Source of the DNA: Lysobacterales bacterium | GTDB lineage: Bacteria > Pseudomonadota > Gammaproteobacteria > Xanthomonadales > Rhodanobacteraceae | Direction of reading: 5' to 3' | DNA: 64,000 nt | Assembly: GCA_002632325.1 (NCBI GenBank) | Contig: NSJK01000007.1 | Coordinates: 92,746-156,745 of the forward strand | Shown: piece after piece, positions 50,276 through 59,745 of the stretch | How the letters are laid out: the number at the start of each line of letters is the position of its first letter | Position numbering within the stretch: the stretch's first letter is position 1 | Program-made: the position numbers and the translations under genes | The notes under the pieces: generated by a model | Seen by the model: the letters and a program-made list of their open reading frames with translations, nothing else | The model's database searches: none | Told to the model about the DNA's origin: nothing

Positions 50276-51205
50276 ATGATCGCGTCGACCGAGAACCGTT
50301 TTCCACACGCGGCGCGCCTGTCTCGCGCTGTGTGGCTGATCCTTGCGGTCGGTATTCTGCTCGGCGGTTGCCATGGCCGGTGGTTTGCGAATGTCGATGC
50401 GGCCGGCGCGCGCAATCGCGTGCGCCATTTCAGCAACATCGAGTTCGACCCGCGGCGCGAACTCTCACTCGACCTGTATGCGCCGATCAATGCCCATGAC
50501 GCCCCGGTGGTGGTGTTCTTCTACGGCGGCAGTTGGCTCGGCGGCGAGCGCGATTGGTTCCGCTTCGTCGGTGACGCGCTCGCCGCGCATGGCGTGATCA
50601 CGGTGATCCCCGACTACCGCAAACTGCCCGACGTGGATCTGGGCGGCTTCATGCGTGACGCCGCGCGCGCAGTCGCTTGGACCCATGAGCATGTCGCGGA
50701 CCATGGCGGCGATCCGCAGCGCCTGTTCGTGATGGGACACTCTTCGGGCGGGCACATCGCCGCCTTGCTCGCCACCGATCCGCGCTGGCTCGCGGCGCAG
50801 GGACTGATGCCACGCACGCTCGCCGGCTGCATCGGTCTTGCCGGCATCTACGCCTTCCTGCCCGCCGACGAGGATGACGAGGAAATGCTCGACGTGTTCG
50901 GTAACGCGCCCGACCAATGGCATCAGGCCGCACCCGTCGCCTTCGTGCATGGCGCCGAGCCGCCGATGCTCCTGCTCAGCGGCGATGACGACGACGAGGT
51001 CGATCCCGAGAACAGCCGCCGCCTTGCGGCGGCATTGCAGGCTCACGGCGAGGCAGTGACCCTGCATATCTACCCGAAGATCGGCCATTCGGCGCTGCTG
51101 CTGGCACTGGCTCACCCACGCGATCCGCGGGCGCCGGTGCTGCGCGACATCCTCGCTTTCATCCATTCGCAGCCGGCAACCATGGATATCGCCTCGCCGC
51201 CTTGA
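50276..51205 (+). CDS. Alpha/beta-hydrolase (carboxylesterase) lipoprotein
   Basis: 309 residues. An N-terminal hydrophobic segment ending LLGGC (lipobox, about Cys33) suggests lipid anchoring. Alpha/beta-hydrolase motifs: oxyanion region FFYGGSWLGGERD, nucleophile elbow MGHSSGGH (Ser about 156), acid in LLSGDDDDEVDPENS and the catalytic histidine in KIGHSALL. It resembles the acetylesterase/lipase group (BD-FAE-like). Substrate unknown. Start at the ATG of MIASTENRFPHAARLS; an in-frame ATG at 50234 is also possible. Confidence 0.85.
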   Translation: MIASTENRFPHAARLSRAVWLILAVGILLGGCHGRWFANVDAAGARNRVRHFSNIEFDPRRELSLDLYAPINAHDAPVVVFFYGGSWLGGERDWFRFVGDALAAHGVITVIPDYRKLPDVDLGGFMRDAARAVAWTHEHVADHGGDPQRLFVMGHSSGGHIAALLATDPRWLAAQGLMPRTLAGCIGLAGIYAFLPADEDDEEMLDVFGNAPDQWHQAAPVAFVHGAEPPMLLLSGDDDDEVDPENSRRLAAALQAHGEAVTLHIYPKIGHSALLLALAHPRDPRAPVLRDILAFIHSQPATMDIASPP

Positions 51206-51453
51206 GACAAGGCCTTCGCTGCAATCGCCCGACCGCGTCGAAAGTACGCTGTGTCACGGAATGAGAACGGATCGGCGTATGCTTGCACGGCCGCATCGAC
51301 CCATGGATCTGCCATTGCGCGATGCCGGCGAACACAGGGGGCAGCATCGGGACAGGGCCGATGGTGCAATGCTTAGGGCAACAACGATCAAGTATTGCGT
51401 CCAGTACAGCACTCCCGATTGCAGCCAAGGCAACTTGTCTGCAGGAGGAGTTC

Positions 51454-53481
51454 ATGCAATTTCATCGTCACGGAACATCGCGGCGCATCAAGGTCGATGC
51501 GTTGAGCGCGGCGCTCGCACTGATCCTTGCGGGCAGTGCAACGGCGGACAACGGGCCAGCAAGCCGACCCGGCGCAATGCAGGATCGCCCCGCACCGCCG
51601 TCACTCGTGCAGCAGACGCAGGATTACCGTCGGTTTCGTGCTGCGTTCGCGGAATTGGTCGCGCTGCCCGCACCCGTTGTGCGCGCGCCGACCACGCGCA
51701 GGATCCTCTCATTGGCCGATGAGGGCAGCGGCTCCCTGCGGGACGCGCTGGCCGCGGCCGCCGATGGTGATGTGATCGACCTGCAGGGTCTGAGCGGGCG
51801 CATCACACTGTCGCGCTCCTTGACGACCGCGGCCGCTGTCACCATCAAGGGACCGGGCCGTAACGTGCTCACACTCGATGGCGCGGGCAAGGATCGCGTG
51901 ATCACCAGTACTGGTGCCTTGACGCTCTCGGGCATCACCCTCGCCAACGGCAGGGTGCTCGGTGGTAACGCTGCAGGCGGCTGCCTGATTTCAGCGACCG
52001 ATCTGACTCTTGCCGATGCGACGTTCAATGACTGCCACACCGGGGATTCGAGCACCGCCACGGCCTACGGTGGCGCGATTGCAGCATCGCTCAATGCCAC
52101 CTTGACCAATTGCACCATCAGCAACAGTTCGGCCACGGCCAATCAGCTCGCGATCGGTGGCGGCATCGTGGCAGGCAAGAATCTGCTGCTGCTGGGCAGC
52201 ACGGTCAGCGGCAATCATGCCGACCAGGTTCTCGCACCCACCGGCACACCACCCGCTGATTCGCCCTTCTTTGCCGTGTTCGGTGGCGGCGGCGTCAGTC
52301 TGGCGGACGACGCCACGGTCTATCTGATGGGCTCCAAGGTCACCGGCAACACGATCAGTGCCAGCGGCGGCAATTACAGCCACGATGTCGATGGTGCGCC
52401 AGTGACCGAATACGCCTACGGCAATGCCTACGGCGGCGGAATTGCGAGCCGCTATGCCGCCATTCTCCATTCCGTCCTCACTGCCAACACGGCACAGGCC
52501 AATGGCCTTGCCTACGGCGGCGGCTGGTATCTGAAAGCATCCCCGACACCGCAGCCACGACCGATCGGTTCGCGCCCAGCCTTGCCGAGTCCCACGTGGG
52601 CCGGACTCGGAATGACGGGCGTGAACACCGCTTCATCCGCGCAGGATTGCGAGATATCCAACAACAACGTGAGCACCACCAATGGAGATGCGTTTGGCGG
52701 CGGCATCCATGCCCGGCATCCGCTCTCGATCCTCGGCTGTGCAGTCACGGGCAACACCGCAATCAGCGAGGTCAGCAGCGGCTACCACAGTGGCAGTGGC
52801 GGTATTTTCGGGGGCGCCGGGTCGCTGGAAGTGATCGCCAGCACGATCAGCGGCAATACCGGCCAGGCTCAGGTCGGCAACGGCAAGGCCTGGGGCGGCG
52901 GCATCGGCATGACCTACGGCACACCATTGACTCTCACCGACAGCACGGTCTCGGGCAATCAGATCCTGACCAACTACAGCTCATCGGGTGGCGGCATTGC
53001 TGCGTCGGTGGTGCAGTTCGACAACAGCACGATCGCATTCAATTCGGCGCCGTCCGATGGGGGTGGTGTCGTCCTCTACGGGTCTGGTGCTGGCACCAAG
53101 CTCATCCGCAGCACGATCATCGCCAACAACACGGTCATCGCCGACCCCAGCGCGGCCGACCTCCACACCTACAATTCGAGCGCAGCCGTCGATGGTGACC
53201 ACAACATCGTGATCGCCAGCAACAGCGTGAGTTGGACCACGCCGCCGATGACCAGCAATCCGCTGCTGCTGGCGCTTGCCTTCAATGGCGGGCCAACCAA
53301 GACCCATGCACTGGGCGCAGGCAGTCCGGCGATCAATGCAGGCAGCAATCCCGTGCCCATTGATACCGACCAGCGCGGCTACCCACGCACGGTCGGTGCC
53401 AATCCCGACATCGGCGCGCTGGAAGTCGACAACGACCGCATCTTCACCAACGGCTTCGACGCCCGCCTGGGCGGTCCTTAG
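51454..53481 (+). CDS. Secreted right-handed beta-helix protein with C-terminal IF tail, paralogue A
   Basis: 675 residues, the start fixed by a gcaggaggagttc ribosome site. Signal region RIKVDALSAALALILAGSATA. The start of the mature part, SLADEGSGSLRDALAAAADGDVIDL, is typical of choice-of-anchor Q and polymorphic-membrane-type proteins. Many beta-helix coils follow (e.g. TISNSSATANQLAIGGGI), with short T-x-S-G-N turns. The C-terminal region LALAFNGGPTKTHALGAGSPAINAG through DTDQRGYPRTV-DIGALE matches the anchor-Q end. It closes NDRIFTNGFDARLGGP. It is a tandem paralogue of the gene at 53826. Likely exported and surface-exposed. Confidence 0.85.
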   Translation: MQFHRHGTSRRIKVDALSAALALILAGSATADNGPASRPGAMQDRPAPPSLVQQTQDYRRFRAAFAELVALPAPVVRAPTTRRILSLADEGSGSLRDALAAAADGDVIDLQGLSGRITLSRSLTTAAAVTIKGPGRNVLTLDGAGKDRVITSTGALTLSGITLANGRVLGGNAAGGCLISATDLTLADATFNDCHTGDSSTATAYGGAIAASLNATLTNCTISNSSATANQLAIGGGIVAGKNLLLLGSTVSGNHADQVLAPTGTPPADSPFFAVFGGGGVSLADDATVYLMGSKVTGNTISASGGNYSHDVDGAPVTEYAYGNAYGGGIASRYAAILHSVLTANTAQANGLAYGGGWYLKASPTPQPRPIGSRPALPSPTWAGLGMTGVNTASSAQDCEISNNNVSTTNGDAFGGGIHARHPLSILGCAVTGNTAISEVSSGYHSGSGGIFGGAGSLEVIASTISGNTGQAQVGNGKAWGGGIGMTYGTPLTLTDSTVSGNQILTNYSSSGGGIAASVVQFDNSTIAFNSAPSDGGGVVLYGSGAGTKLIRSTIIANNTVIADPSAADLHTYNSSAAVDGDHNIVIASNSVSWTTPPMTSNPLLLALAFNGGPTKTHALGAGSPAINAGSNPVPIDTDQRGYPRTVGANPDIGALEVDNDRIFTNGFDARLGGP

Positions 53482-53825
53482 CCCGCAAGGACGCGGACCT
53501 GCAAAAAAATATCGGCACGAACCGCTTTTTTCGTATCCGTTACCAGCGTGGCGCGTACGTGCCCAGATGCAGGGCAGCGCCGGCGCGGCGCGCACCGGCC
53601 GGATCCCGACGTCGATTGCCAAGGTTTGTCGTCGACTCGAAGCGCGCAGCGGAGTAAGTTGGCGACCGTTGCCCGGAATGTGACTTGCGTCACGCAATGC
53701 AGACTGGGCGGTAGCTCGACAGCTGGAAGCACACACCGGTGTCAACGCCACGCAGACCAAGGCGTGTCTGGCCTTTGCGGCCACACCCCCGGCGCCCACC
53801 GTCAACCATGAAGGAGATGCCAGAC
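53482..53825. other. 344-base intergenic region between the two beta-helix genes
   Basis: No gene is apparent. The first 60 bases carry an A-run and T-run around a short stem (about 53504-53531), a possible weak terminator. The rest is GC-rich, with a Crp/Clp-like palindrome near 53680 and a good ribosome site aaggagatgcc before the next gene. Confidence 0.5.
53679..53694. promoter_or_regulatory. Crp/Clp-type binding site candidate
   Basis: TGTGA-CTTGCG-TCACG matches the Crp/Clp consensus TGTGA-N6-TCACA in nine of ten defined positions. It lies 131 bases before the start of beta-helix paralogue B. In Xanthomonadales the c-di-GMP-responsive Clp protein recognises this motif and controls exported factors. 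Functional use is inferred. Confidence 0.45.
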
Positions 53826-55862
53826 ATGAAGACATCAACAATACCGCAAGCATCTGCCTTGCCCATTCGCACGCTCAGCGCGGCCTTGGCATTGGCCCTT
53901 GCGGGCACCGCCAGCGCCGCACCCGGAACGCTGCGACCCGGCGCCAATCCCGCGCGCGCCCAGTCGCCTTCACTGACCGCGCTCACGCATGATTTCGCGC
54001 ATTTCCGCGCCACCATGGCCTCAGTCCAGGCCGCCCATGCCGCAGCGATGCGTCCTGCGACGACCCGCTCGATCCAGACGCTCGCCGACAGCGGCAGCGG
54101 TTCGCTGCGCGAGGCCCTGGCCACGGCGGCCGATGGCGATGTGATCGACCTGCGCAAGCTGCGCGGCCGCCTGACCCTGAGCGAGTCGCTCACGACCACG
54201 GCCAACGTCACGATCAAGGGCCCCGGCCGCGACCTGCTCACGATCGACGGCGCTCGTCGCGGGCGCGTCATCACGAGCAGCGGGTCGCTGAATCTGTCCG
54301 ATGTCTCGATTGCCAATGGCGCAGTGATCAACGGGGGCGGTAATTCGGGTGGCTGCATGTTCGTTACGGGTGACCTCACCTTGCAGAACGCGACCATCTC
54401 GGGCTGCGCGGTCGGTGACGAAACGACCGAGGCCGCCTATGGAGGCGCAATCGCAGTGGGTGGCAATGCCTATTTCAAATACACCACGGTCCGCGACAGT
54501 TCGGCGACGGCGTACAAGCTCGCCATGGGTGGCGGCGTAATCGCCTCGGGCGATCTCGTGGTGATGCAAAGCACGATCAGCGGCAACCAGGTCCATCAGG
54601 TCATGGCGCCGGAAGGAACCCCCCCCAGCACCGACAACACCTTCGGTGCGGCGGGCGGCGGACTGGTGACCCCGAGCAATAGCAGCATCACGTACCTGAT
54701 CATGACCAATGTCACCGGCAACACCATCACCAGCGCGGGCGGCAACTGGACTTACGACGGCGGCGGCACCCCGGTGACTGCATTTGTAACGGGCCGAGCC
54801 TATGGCGGAGGAAGCGCCAGCGCCGCCACCGCCATTGCGGCCTCGACGGTCTCGGGCAACAGCGCCCAGGCCAATGGTCAAGTCGCAGGTGGTGGCGCAT
54901 TCCTCATGCCGTTGCCACCACCGCCCCCGGCGCCGCGCAATCCTGCCCTGTCCCCCACAATGCGCGCGATGCTTGGCTGGGGAGTCACCGGCAGCCCGAC
55001 CTATTCGATGGTCAAGTACAGCGAAGTCTCGGGCAACAGTGTCACGATCACGGATGACGGTACAGCTGGCGGCAATGCCGTGGGTGGCGGAATCATCACC
55101 CTGGCGCCAACCCAGCTCGTCCAGAGCTCGGTCAACAACAACAGCGCCGTGAATCTGGCGAACGCGGATTCTGGCGGCGCGGGCGGTGGCGTCATGGTCC
55201 GCGATGGATCACTCACGGTGCAGGCAAGCACCATCAGCGGCAACACGGTCTCGGCTACCGGCATCGGCTCGGTCTGGGGCGGCGGCATAGGCACCTACTA
55301 TGGCATCGCCTTGCAACTGGTGGACAGCACCGTCTCGGGCAACCAGGCGACCGCCGAGGGCGATGCCTATGGCGGAGGAATAGCGGCTTCCGCTGTGACG
55401 TTCAGCAACAGTACGATCGCCTTCAACCAAGGCAAGGACCGCTCGGGTGGCGTGATCCTGTACGGGAACGGCGCAGGAACCAAGACGATCCAGAGCACGA
55501 TCATCGCCAACAACAGTTGCACGAATGCTCCAGAGGCGGCTGACCTGTTTGGTCCCAGCAATCCGACCGTGGACGGCGACCACAACATCGTGATCGCCAG
55601 CAACAGCGTGAGTTGGACCACGCCGCCCCTGACCAGCGATCCGATGCTGCTTGCGCTGGCCTTCAATGGCGGACCGACCAGGACCCATGCACTGGCCGCG
55701 GCCAGCCCCGCGATCGACGCCGGCAGCAATCCACTCGCGCTGACCATCGATCAACGCGGCTACGCGCGCGTGGTCGGCCCCGGCGCCGACATCGGCGCAT
55801 TCGAGCTCGACAGCGATCGCATCTTCACCAACGGCTTCGACGCCCGCCTGGGTGGCCCATAG
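53826..55862 (+). CDS. Secreted right-handed beta-helix protein with C-terminal IF tail, paralogue B
   Basis: 678 residues, starting at the ATG of MKTSTIPQASALPIRT nine bases after aaggag. Signal region TLSAALALALAGTASA. Layout as in paralogue A: LADSGSGSLREALATAADGDVIDL, beta-helix coils, LALAFNGGPTRTHALAAASPAIDAG, DQRGYARVVGPGADIGAFE and the end SDRIFTNGFDARLGGP. A Pro-rich insert (PLPPPPPAPRNPALSP) sits in the middle. DNA near 55575-55625 is almost identical to the corresponding part of paralogue A, suggesting recent duplication or conversion. A Crp-like site lies upstream. Confidence 0.85.
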   Translation: MKTSTIPQASALPIRTLSAALALALAGTASAAPGTLRPGANPARAQSPSLTALTHDFAHFRATMASVQAAHAAAMRPATTRSIQTLADSGSGSLREALATAADGDVIDLRKLRGRLTLSESLTTTANVTIKGPGRDLLTIDGARRGRVITSSGSLNLSDVSIANGAVINGGGNSGGCMFVTGDLTLQNATISGCAVGDETTEAAYGGAIAVGGNAYFKYTTVRDSSATAYKLAMGGGVIASGDLVVMQSTISGNQVHQVMAPEGTPPSTDNTFGAAGGGLVTPSNSSITYLIMTNVTGNTITSAGGNWTYDGGGTPVTAFVTGRAYGGGSASAATAIAASTVSGNSAQANGQVAGGGAFLMPLPPPPPAPRNPALSPTMRAMLGWGVTGSPTYSMVKYSEVSGNSVTITDDGTAGGNAVGGGIITLAPTQLVQSSVNNNSAVNLANADSGGAGGGVMVRDGSLTVQASTISGNTVSATGIGSVWGGGIGTYYGIALQLVDSTVSGNQATAEGDAYGGGIAASAVTFSNSTIAFNQGKDRSGGVILYGNGAGTKTIQSTIIANNSCTNAPEAADLFGPSNPTVDGDHNIVIASNSVSWTTPPLTSDPMLLALAFNGGPTRTHALAAASPAIDAGSNPLALTIDQRGYARVVGPGADIGAFELDSDRIFTNGFDARLGGP

Positions 55863-55884
55863 CTGCGCACGATGAGGGATGAAG

Positions 55885-55907
55885 AAGCCGGCGCGAGCCG
55901 GCTTTTT
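55885..55907. terminator. Intrinsic terminator after beta-helix paralogue B
   Basis: Stem aagccggc, loop gcga, stem gccggctt, then tttc. It lies between the converging ends of the beta-helix gene and tsaD. Confidence 0.75.
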
Positions 55908-55928
55908 CATGCCTGCGCCGGGGCGCCC

Positions 55929-56987
55929 TCACGCCAGGGCCGGCAGGCTCGCAAGTTCCCAGCGCGGATGCACGAAGATCGAGGGTGTTTCGTGCTGGCC
56001 CGCCGCAAGGCGCAGCGCGCCGGCCAGCGCGATCATCGCGCCGTTGTCGGTGCAGAACTCCAGGCGCGGGAATGCGGCGCGAAAACCTTCACGCTCGCCA
56101 GCCTGCGCCAATTTCGCACGCAGGCGCCGATTGGCACCGACACCGCCTGCGATCACCAGCGTTTTCGCCCCGCTCGCAGCGAGCGCGCGGCGGCATTTGA
56201 CCACCAGAGTTTCGACGATCGCTTCCTCGAACGCTCGCGCGATGTCGGCCTGCGTCTGTGCGCTGCGATCACTGCCCTGCCAGGCCAGAAGCACTTGGGT
56301 CTTGAGACCCGAGAAGCTGAAATCCAGCCCCGGCCGATCGGTCATCGGCCGAGCGAAGCGGAACGCGCCCGCGCGGCCCTGTTCGGCGAGTTTGGCCAGC
56401 GCCGGGCCACCCGGATACGGCAAGCCCATGAGCTTGGCGGTCTTGTCGAAGGCCTCGCCCGCGGCGTCGTCGAGCGTGTCGCCGAGCAGGCGATAGCGCC
56501 CGATCGCGGCGACTTCGATCAGCATCGAATGTCCGCCCGACACCAGCAAGGCGACGAACGGCGGCTGCGGCGGATCGGCTTCGAGCAGGGGCGCGAGCAA
56601 GTGGCCTTCCATGTGATGGACGCCGATCGCGGGCACGCCCAGCGCCCAGGCCAGCGAACGTGCGGCCGCGGCGCCAACCAGAAGGGCACCGATCAGTCCC
56701 GGCCCGGCGGTATAGGCCACACCGCCAAGGTCGGTGCTGCTGATCCCGGCGCGCTCGAGCGTCTCGCGCACCAGGGGCAGCAGCTTGCGTACGTGGTCGC
56801 GCGAGGCCAGTTCGGGCACCACGCCGCCATAATCGGCATGCAGCTTGATCTGGCTGTAGAGGGTATGCGCGAGCAGGCCGCGGCCGGCGTCGTAGACCGC
56901 CACGCCGGTTTCGTCGCAGGAGGTCTCGATGCCCAGCACCGGCCCGACCGGGACGACACCCGGGGCTTTTGCAAATGACTCGTCCAT
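55929..56987 (-). CDS. tsaD: tRNA N6-adenosine threonylcarbamoyltransferase
   Basis: Transfers the threonylcarbamoyl group to A37 of ANN-decoding tRNAs. 352 residues. ASKHA-fold motifs: [17 protein letters not shown], the metal-binding [21 protein letters not shown], and the C-terminal [28 protein letters not shown] is also conserved. The start at [10 protein letters not shown] is chosen; an ATG 15 bases upstream is also possible. It is divergent from rpsU, as in many gammaproteobacteria. Confidence 0.95.
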   Translation of the reverse strand: MDESFAKAPGVVPVGPVLGIETSCDETGVAVYDAGRGLLAHTLYSQIKLHADYGGVVPELASRDHVRKLLPLVRETLERAGISSTDLGGVAYTAGPGLIGALLVGAAAARSLAWALGVPAIGVHHMEGHLLAPLLEADPPQPPFVALLVSGGHSMLIEVAAIGRYRLLGDTLDDAAGEAFDKTAKLMGLPYPGGPALAKLAEQGRAGAFRFARPMTDRPGLDFSFSGLKTQVLLAWQGSDRSAQTQADIARAFEEAIVETLVVKCRRALAASGAKTLVIAGGVGANRRLRAKLAQAGEREGFRAAFPRLEFCTDNGAMIALAGALRLAAGQHETPSIFVHPRWELASLPALA

Positions 56988-57048
56988 CACGCTAGAATAC
57001 ACGGCTCACCCGCCCGAAAACCTCGGGTAACAGGCAAGTGGAGTTCCA

Positions 57049-57264
57049 ATGCCCAGCGTCAAAGTCCGCGAAAACGAGCCGTTCGAGTTCGCCCTGCGCC
57101 GTTTCAAGCGCACCTGCGAGAAGGCCGGCGTGCTCGCCGAAGTGCGCAAGCGCGAGTTCTACGAGAAGCCGACCCAGGAGCGCAAGCGCAAGCGCGCGGC
57201 TGCGGTCAAGCGTCACCTGCGCCGCGTTTCGCGCGACGTGACCAAGCGTCAGCGCCTGTACTGA
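57049..57264 (+). CDS. rpsU: 30S ribosomal protein S21
   Basis: 71 residues: [20 protein letters not shown], continuing with the very basic helix [19 protein letters not shown]. Fits S21 in full. gtggagttcca supplies the ribosome site. First gene of the rpsU-yqeY-dnaG cluster. Confidence 0.97.
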   Translation: MPSVKVRENEPFEFALRRFKRTCEKAGVLAEVRKREFYEKPTQERKRKRAAAVKRHLRRVSRDVTKRQRLY

Positions 57265-57312
57265 TGCGGTTTGGCGGCCCACAAGGCCGCCACTGTCGAA
57301 TCCAGGGCTGTG

Positions 57313-57347
57313 AAAAGCCGGCCGTGCGCAAGCGCCGCCGGCTTTTT
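57313..57347 (+). terminator. Terminator or attenuator after rpsU
   Basis: aaagccggc (57314-57322) pairs with gccggcttt (57336-57344), followed by ttgcg. It would let rpsU be expressed above yqeY and dnaG, as is known for the E. coli rpsU-dnaG-rpoD operon. Confidence 0.7.
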
Positions 57348-57384
57348 GCGTTAACCCGATCTCCCGAACCATAAAGGGTGCGCC

Positions 57385-57828
57385 ATGTCCCTCAAGCTCC
57401 GCATCAATGACGACATGAAGACCGCCATGAAGGGCGGCGACAAGCAGCGTCTGGGCGTGATCCGCCTGATCAACGCCGCGATCAAGCAGCGCGAAGTCGA
57501 TGAGCGCATCACGCTCGATGACACCCAGGTACTGGCCGTGCTCGAGAAAATGCTCAAGCAGCGCAAGGACTCGGTGAGCCAGTTCGAAGCCGCTGCACGC
57601 GATGATCTGGTCGCGATCGAGCGCTTCGAGATGGAGGTGATCCAGGCTTATCTGCCCGCCCAGCTCGGCGATGCCGAAGTCGAGGCGATCGTCAGCAAGG
57701 CGATTGCCGACGCGGGTGCCAGCAGCGCCAAGGACATGGGCAAGGTGGTCGCCTTGGTCAAGCCGCTCATTGCCGGTCGCGCCGACATGGGCAAGGTGTC
57801 CGCCCTGATCAAGACCCGCCTCGGCTGA
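57385..57828 (+). CDS. GatB/YqeY domain protein
   Basis: 147 residues, the full length of the family. MSLKLRINDDMKTAMKGGDKQRLGVIRLINAAIKQREVD and EAYLPAQL-like IQAYLPAQLGDAEVEAIV are diagnostic. It is related to the tRNA-binding tail of the GatB amidotransferase; its precise role is not established. It stands between rpsU and dnaG as in many proteobacteria. Confidence 0.92.
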   Translation: MSLKLRINDDMKTAMKGGDKQRLGVIRLINAAIKQREVDERITLDDTQVLAVLEKMLKQRKDSVSQFEAAARDDLVAIERFEMEVIQAYLPAQLGDAEVEAIVSKAIADAGASSAKDMGKVVALVKPLIAGRADMGKVSALIKTRLG

Positions 57829-57882
57829 CATCCCGGCCGGCAGCCTGCCCGGGTCATCACCGCATGGCATGCTGGCGATCCC

Positions 57883-59688
57883 ATGCCCGGACGCATCCCC
57901 GACCAATTCATCGATGATCTGCTCGCCCGCATCGACATCGTCGATGTGATTCAGGAGCGTGTGCAGCTCAAGAAGGCCGGCCGTGACTGGACGGCACGCT
58001 GCCCGTTCCACGACGAGCGCTCGCCCTCGTTCACGGTGAGCCCGAACAAGCAGTTCTATCACTGCTTCGGCTGCGGCGCGCATGGCAGCGCGATCGGCTT
58101 CCTGATGAATTACGACCGCCTCGAATTTCCCGACGCAGTCGAGGAGCTGGCCAATCGTGCCGGACTCAAGGTGCCCTACGAAGGCGGCCAGGCGGCCCCG
58201 CGCGAAGATTCCAGCGAGCTCTACGAACTGCTCGATGCAGCGACCGGTTACTACCGCCGCCAACTCGCCGCCAGCACGACTGCGCTCGACTATTTCCAAC
58301 GCCGCGGACTCGACGAGGCGATCATCGCGCGCTTCCGTCTCGGATATGCACCCGACGCCTGGGATGGTCTCAAGAACGCGCTCGGCACCAGCGCACAGCG
58401 CATCGCCCTGCTCGACAAGGTCGGCATGTTCAGCAGCGGCGAGCGTGGGTCGAAGTACGACCGCTTCCGCGATCGCGTGATGTTCCCGATCCTTGATCGG
58501 CGCGGCCGCACGATTGCCTTCGGTGGCCGCATCCTCACCCCGCCCAAGGCCAAGTCGAGTGCGGACGACAGCATCGCCGCAAGCACGCAGGAAGCGTCAG
58601 CCGATGAGCGCAAGGGCGAAGGCCCGAAATACCTCAATTCGCCCGAAACGCCGCTGTTCCACAAGGGCCGCGAGTTGTTCGGGCTGTGGCAGGTGCGCGA
58701 GACGCACGCCAAGCTGCCGCGTCTGATCGTGGTCGAAGGCTACATGGACGTGATCAGCCTGCATCAGGCCGGCGTCACCCAGGCGGTGGCCACGCTCGGC
58801 ACGGCAACCACTCGCGATCACGCCGAAATCCTGTTCCGCCAATGCAGTGATGTGTTCTTCTGCTTCGATGGCGACCGCGCCGGTCGTCAGGCCGCATGGC
58901 GTGCGCTCGAGTCGGTGCTGCCGCGCATGCGTGACGGGCGTCAGGCACTGTTTCTGTTCCTGCCCGATGGCGAGGATCCCGACAGCCTCGTGCGCAAGGA
59001 AGGCCTGGCAGGTTTCGAGCAACGTCTCAAGGACGCCACGCCACTCAGCGAGTTCCTGTTCGGCGACTTGGCCAAGGACGTCAATCTCGCCACGCTCGAT
59101 GGCAAGGCGCGACTGGCCGAACGTGCGCGCCCCTTGCTCGCGCAGATTCCCGATGGCGCCTTCCGCGATCTCATGTTCGAGGAGCTCGAACGCCGCAGTG
59201 GCGCCAAGGCTTTGCCAGCCAAGGCGGCAAGCGTGGATGCAGGCAAGGGCGAACGTGCTTCGATGCGGCCGCCACAGCGTTCGCTCGTGCGCGCCGCAAT
59301 CACCCTGCTCGTGCAGCAACCCGGCCTCGCCTCGGTGATCGAGCCGCCCTGGCATTTCGCGTCCTTGCGTCAGCGCGGCGTCGCACTACTGGTCGAACTC
59401 ATCGAACTGTCGCGAGCGCGACCCGAGATCACCACCGGTGCCCTGCTCGAACACTTCGCCGATCGCAGCGAAATCGACGCACTGCAGTCCGTCGCCGCGA
59501 GTCAATTTCCGGGCGGCGTCGAAGAAGCCCGCAGCGAGTTCATCGATGCCGTGCGCCAACTCGAACGCCAGACGCGACAGCAGCGCATCGACGATCTGCA
59601 GGCGCAATTCGGCGAAGGCGGCTTGAACGAAAACGACAAGGACGAATTGCGCGGCTTGCTCGCTGCGCGCAATCAGGAACGTCGCTGA
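57883..59688 (+). CDS. dnaG: DNA primase
   Basis: Makes RNA primers at the replication fork. 601 residues. The N-terminal zinc-binding domain has ligands Cys40, His43, Cys61 and Cys64 (ARCPFHDERSP, FYHCFGCGAHGS). The RNA polymerase/Toprim core (about 115-380) has the Toprim glutamate in VVEGYMDVISLHQAG (about 282) and the Asp-x-Asp of CFDGDRAGRQAAWRA. The C-terminal helicase-binding domain is about 450-601. rpoD, which often follows dnaG, is not next; converging surface-protein genes begin after 57 bases. Confidence 0.95.
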   Translation: MPGRIPDQFIDDLLARIDIVDVIQERVQLKKAGRDWTARCPFHDERSPSFTVSPNKQFYHCFGCGAHGSAIGFLMNYDRLEFPDAVEELANRAGLKVPYEGGQAAPREDSSELYELLDAATGYYRRQLAASTTALDYFQRRGLDEAIIARFRLGYAPDAWDGLKNALGTSAQRIALLDKVGMFSSGERGSKYDRFRDRVMFPILDRRGRTIAFGGRILTPPKAKSSADDSIAASTQEASADERKGEGPKYLNSPETPLFHKGRELFGLWQVRETHAKLPRLIVVEGYMDVISLHQAGVTQAVATLGTATTRDHAEILFRQCSDVFFCFDGDRAGRQAAWRALESVLPRMRDGRQALFLFLPDGEDPDSLVRKEGLAGFEQRLKDATPLSEFLFGDLAKDVNLATLDGKARLAERARPLLAQIPDGAFRDLMFEELERRSGAKALPAKAASVDAGKGERASMRPPQRSLVRAAITLLVQQPGLASVIEPPWHFASLRQRGVALLVELIELSRARPEITTGALLEHFADRSEIDALQSVAASQFPGGVEEARSEFIDAVRQLERQTRQQRIDDLQAQFGEGGLNENDKDELRGLLAARNQERR

Positions 59689-59710
59689 AGGAAGGCGCTT
59701 GTGCGCCGGG

Positions 59711-59738
59711 ATGGACGCCGAATCGATTCGGCGCCCAT
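59711..59738. terminator. Hairpin between dnaG and the DUF11 genes
   Basis: An 18-base perfect palindrome cgccgaat-cg-attcggcg (59716-59733) is extended by atgg/ccat arms with one mismatch. It sits between converging genes. No T tract follows. Confidence 0.55.
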
Positions 59739-59745
59739 CATCAAC

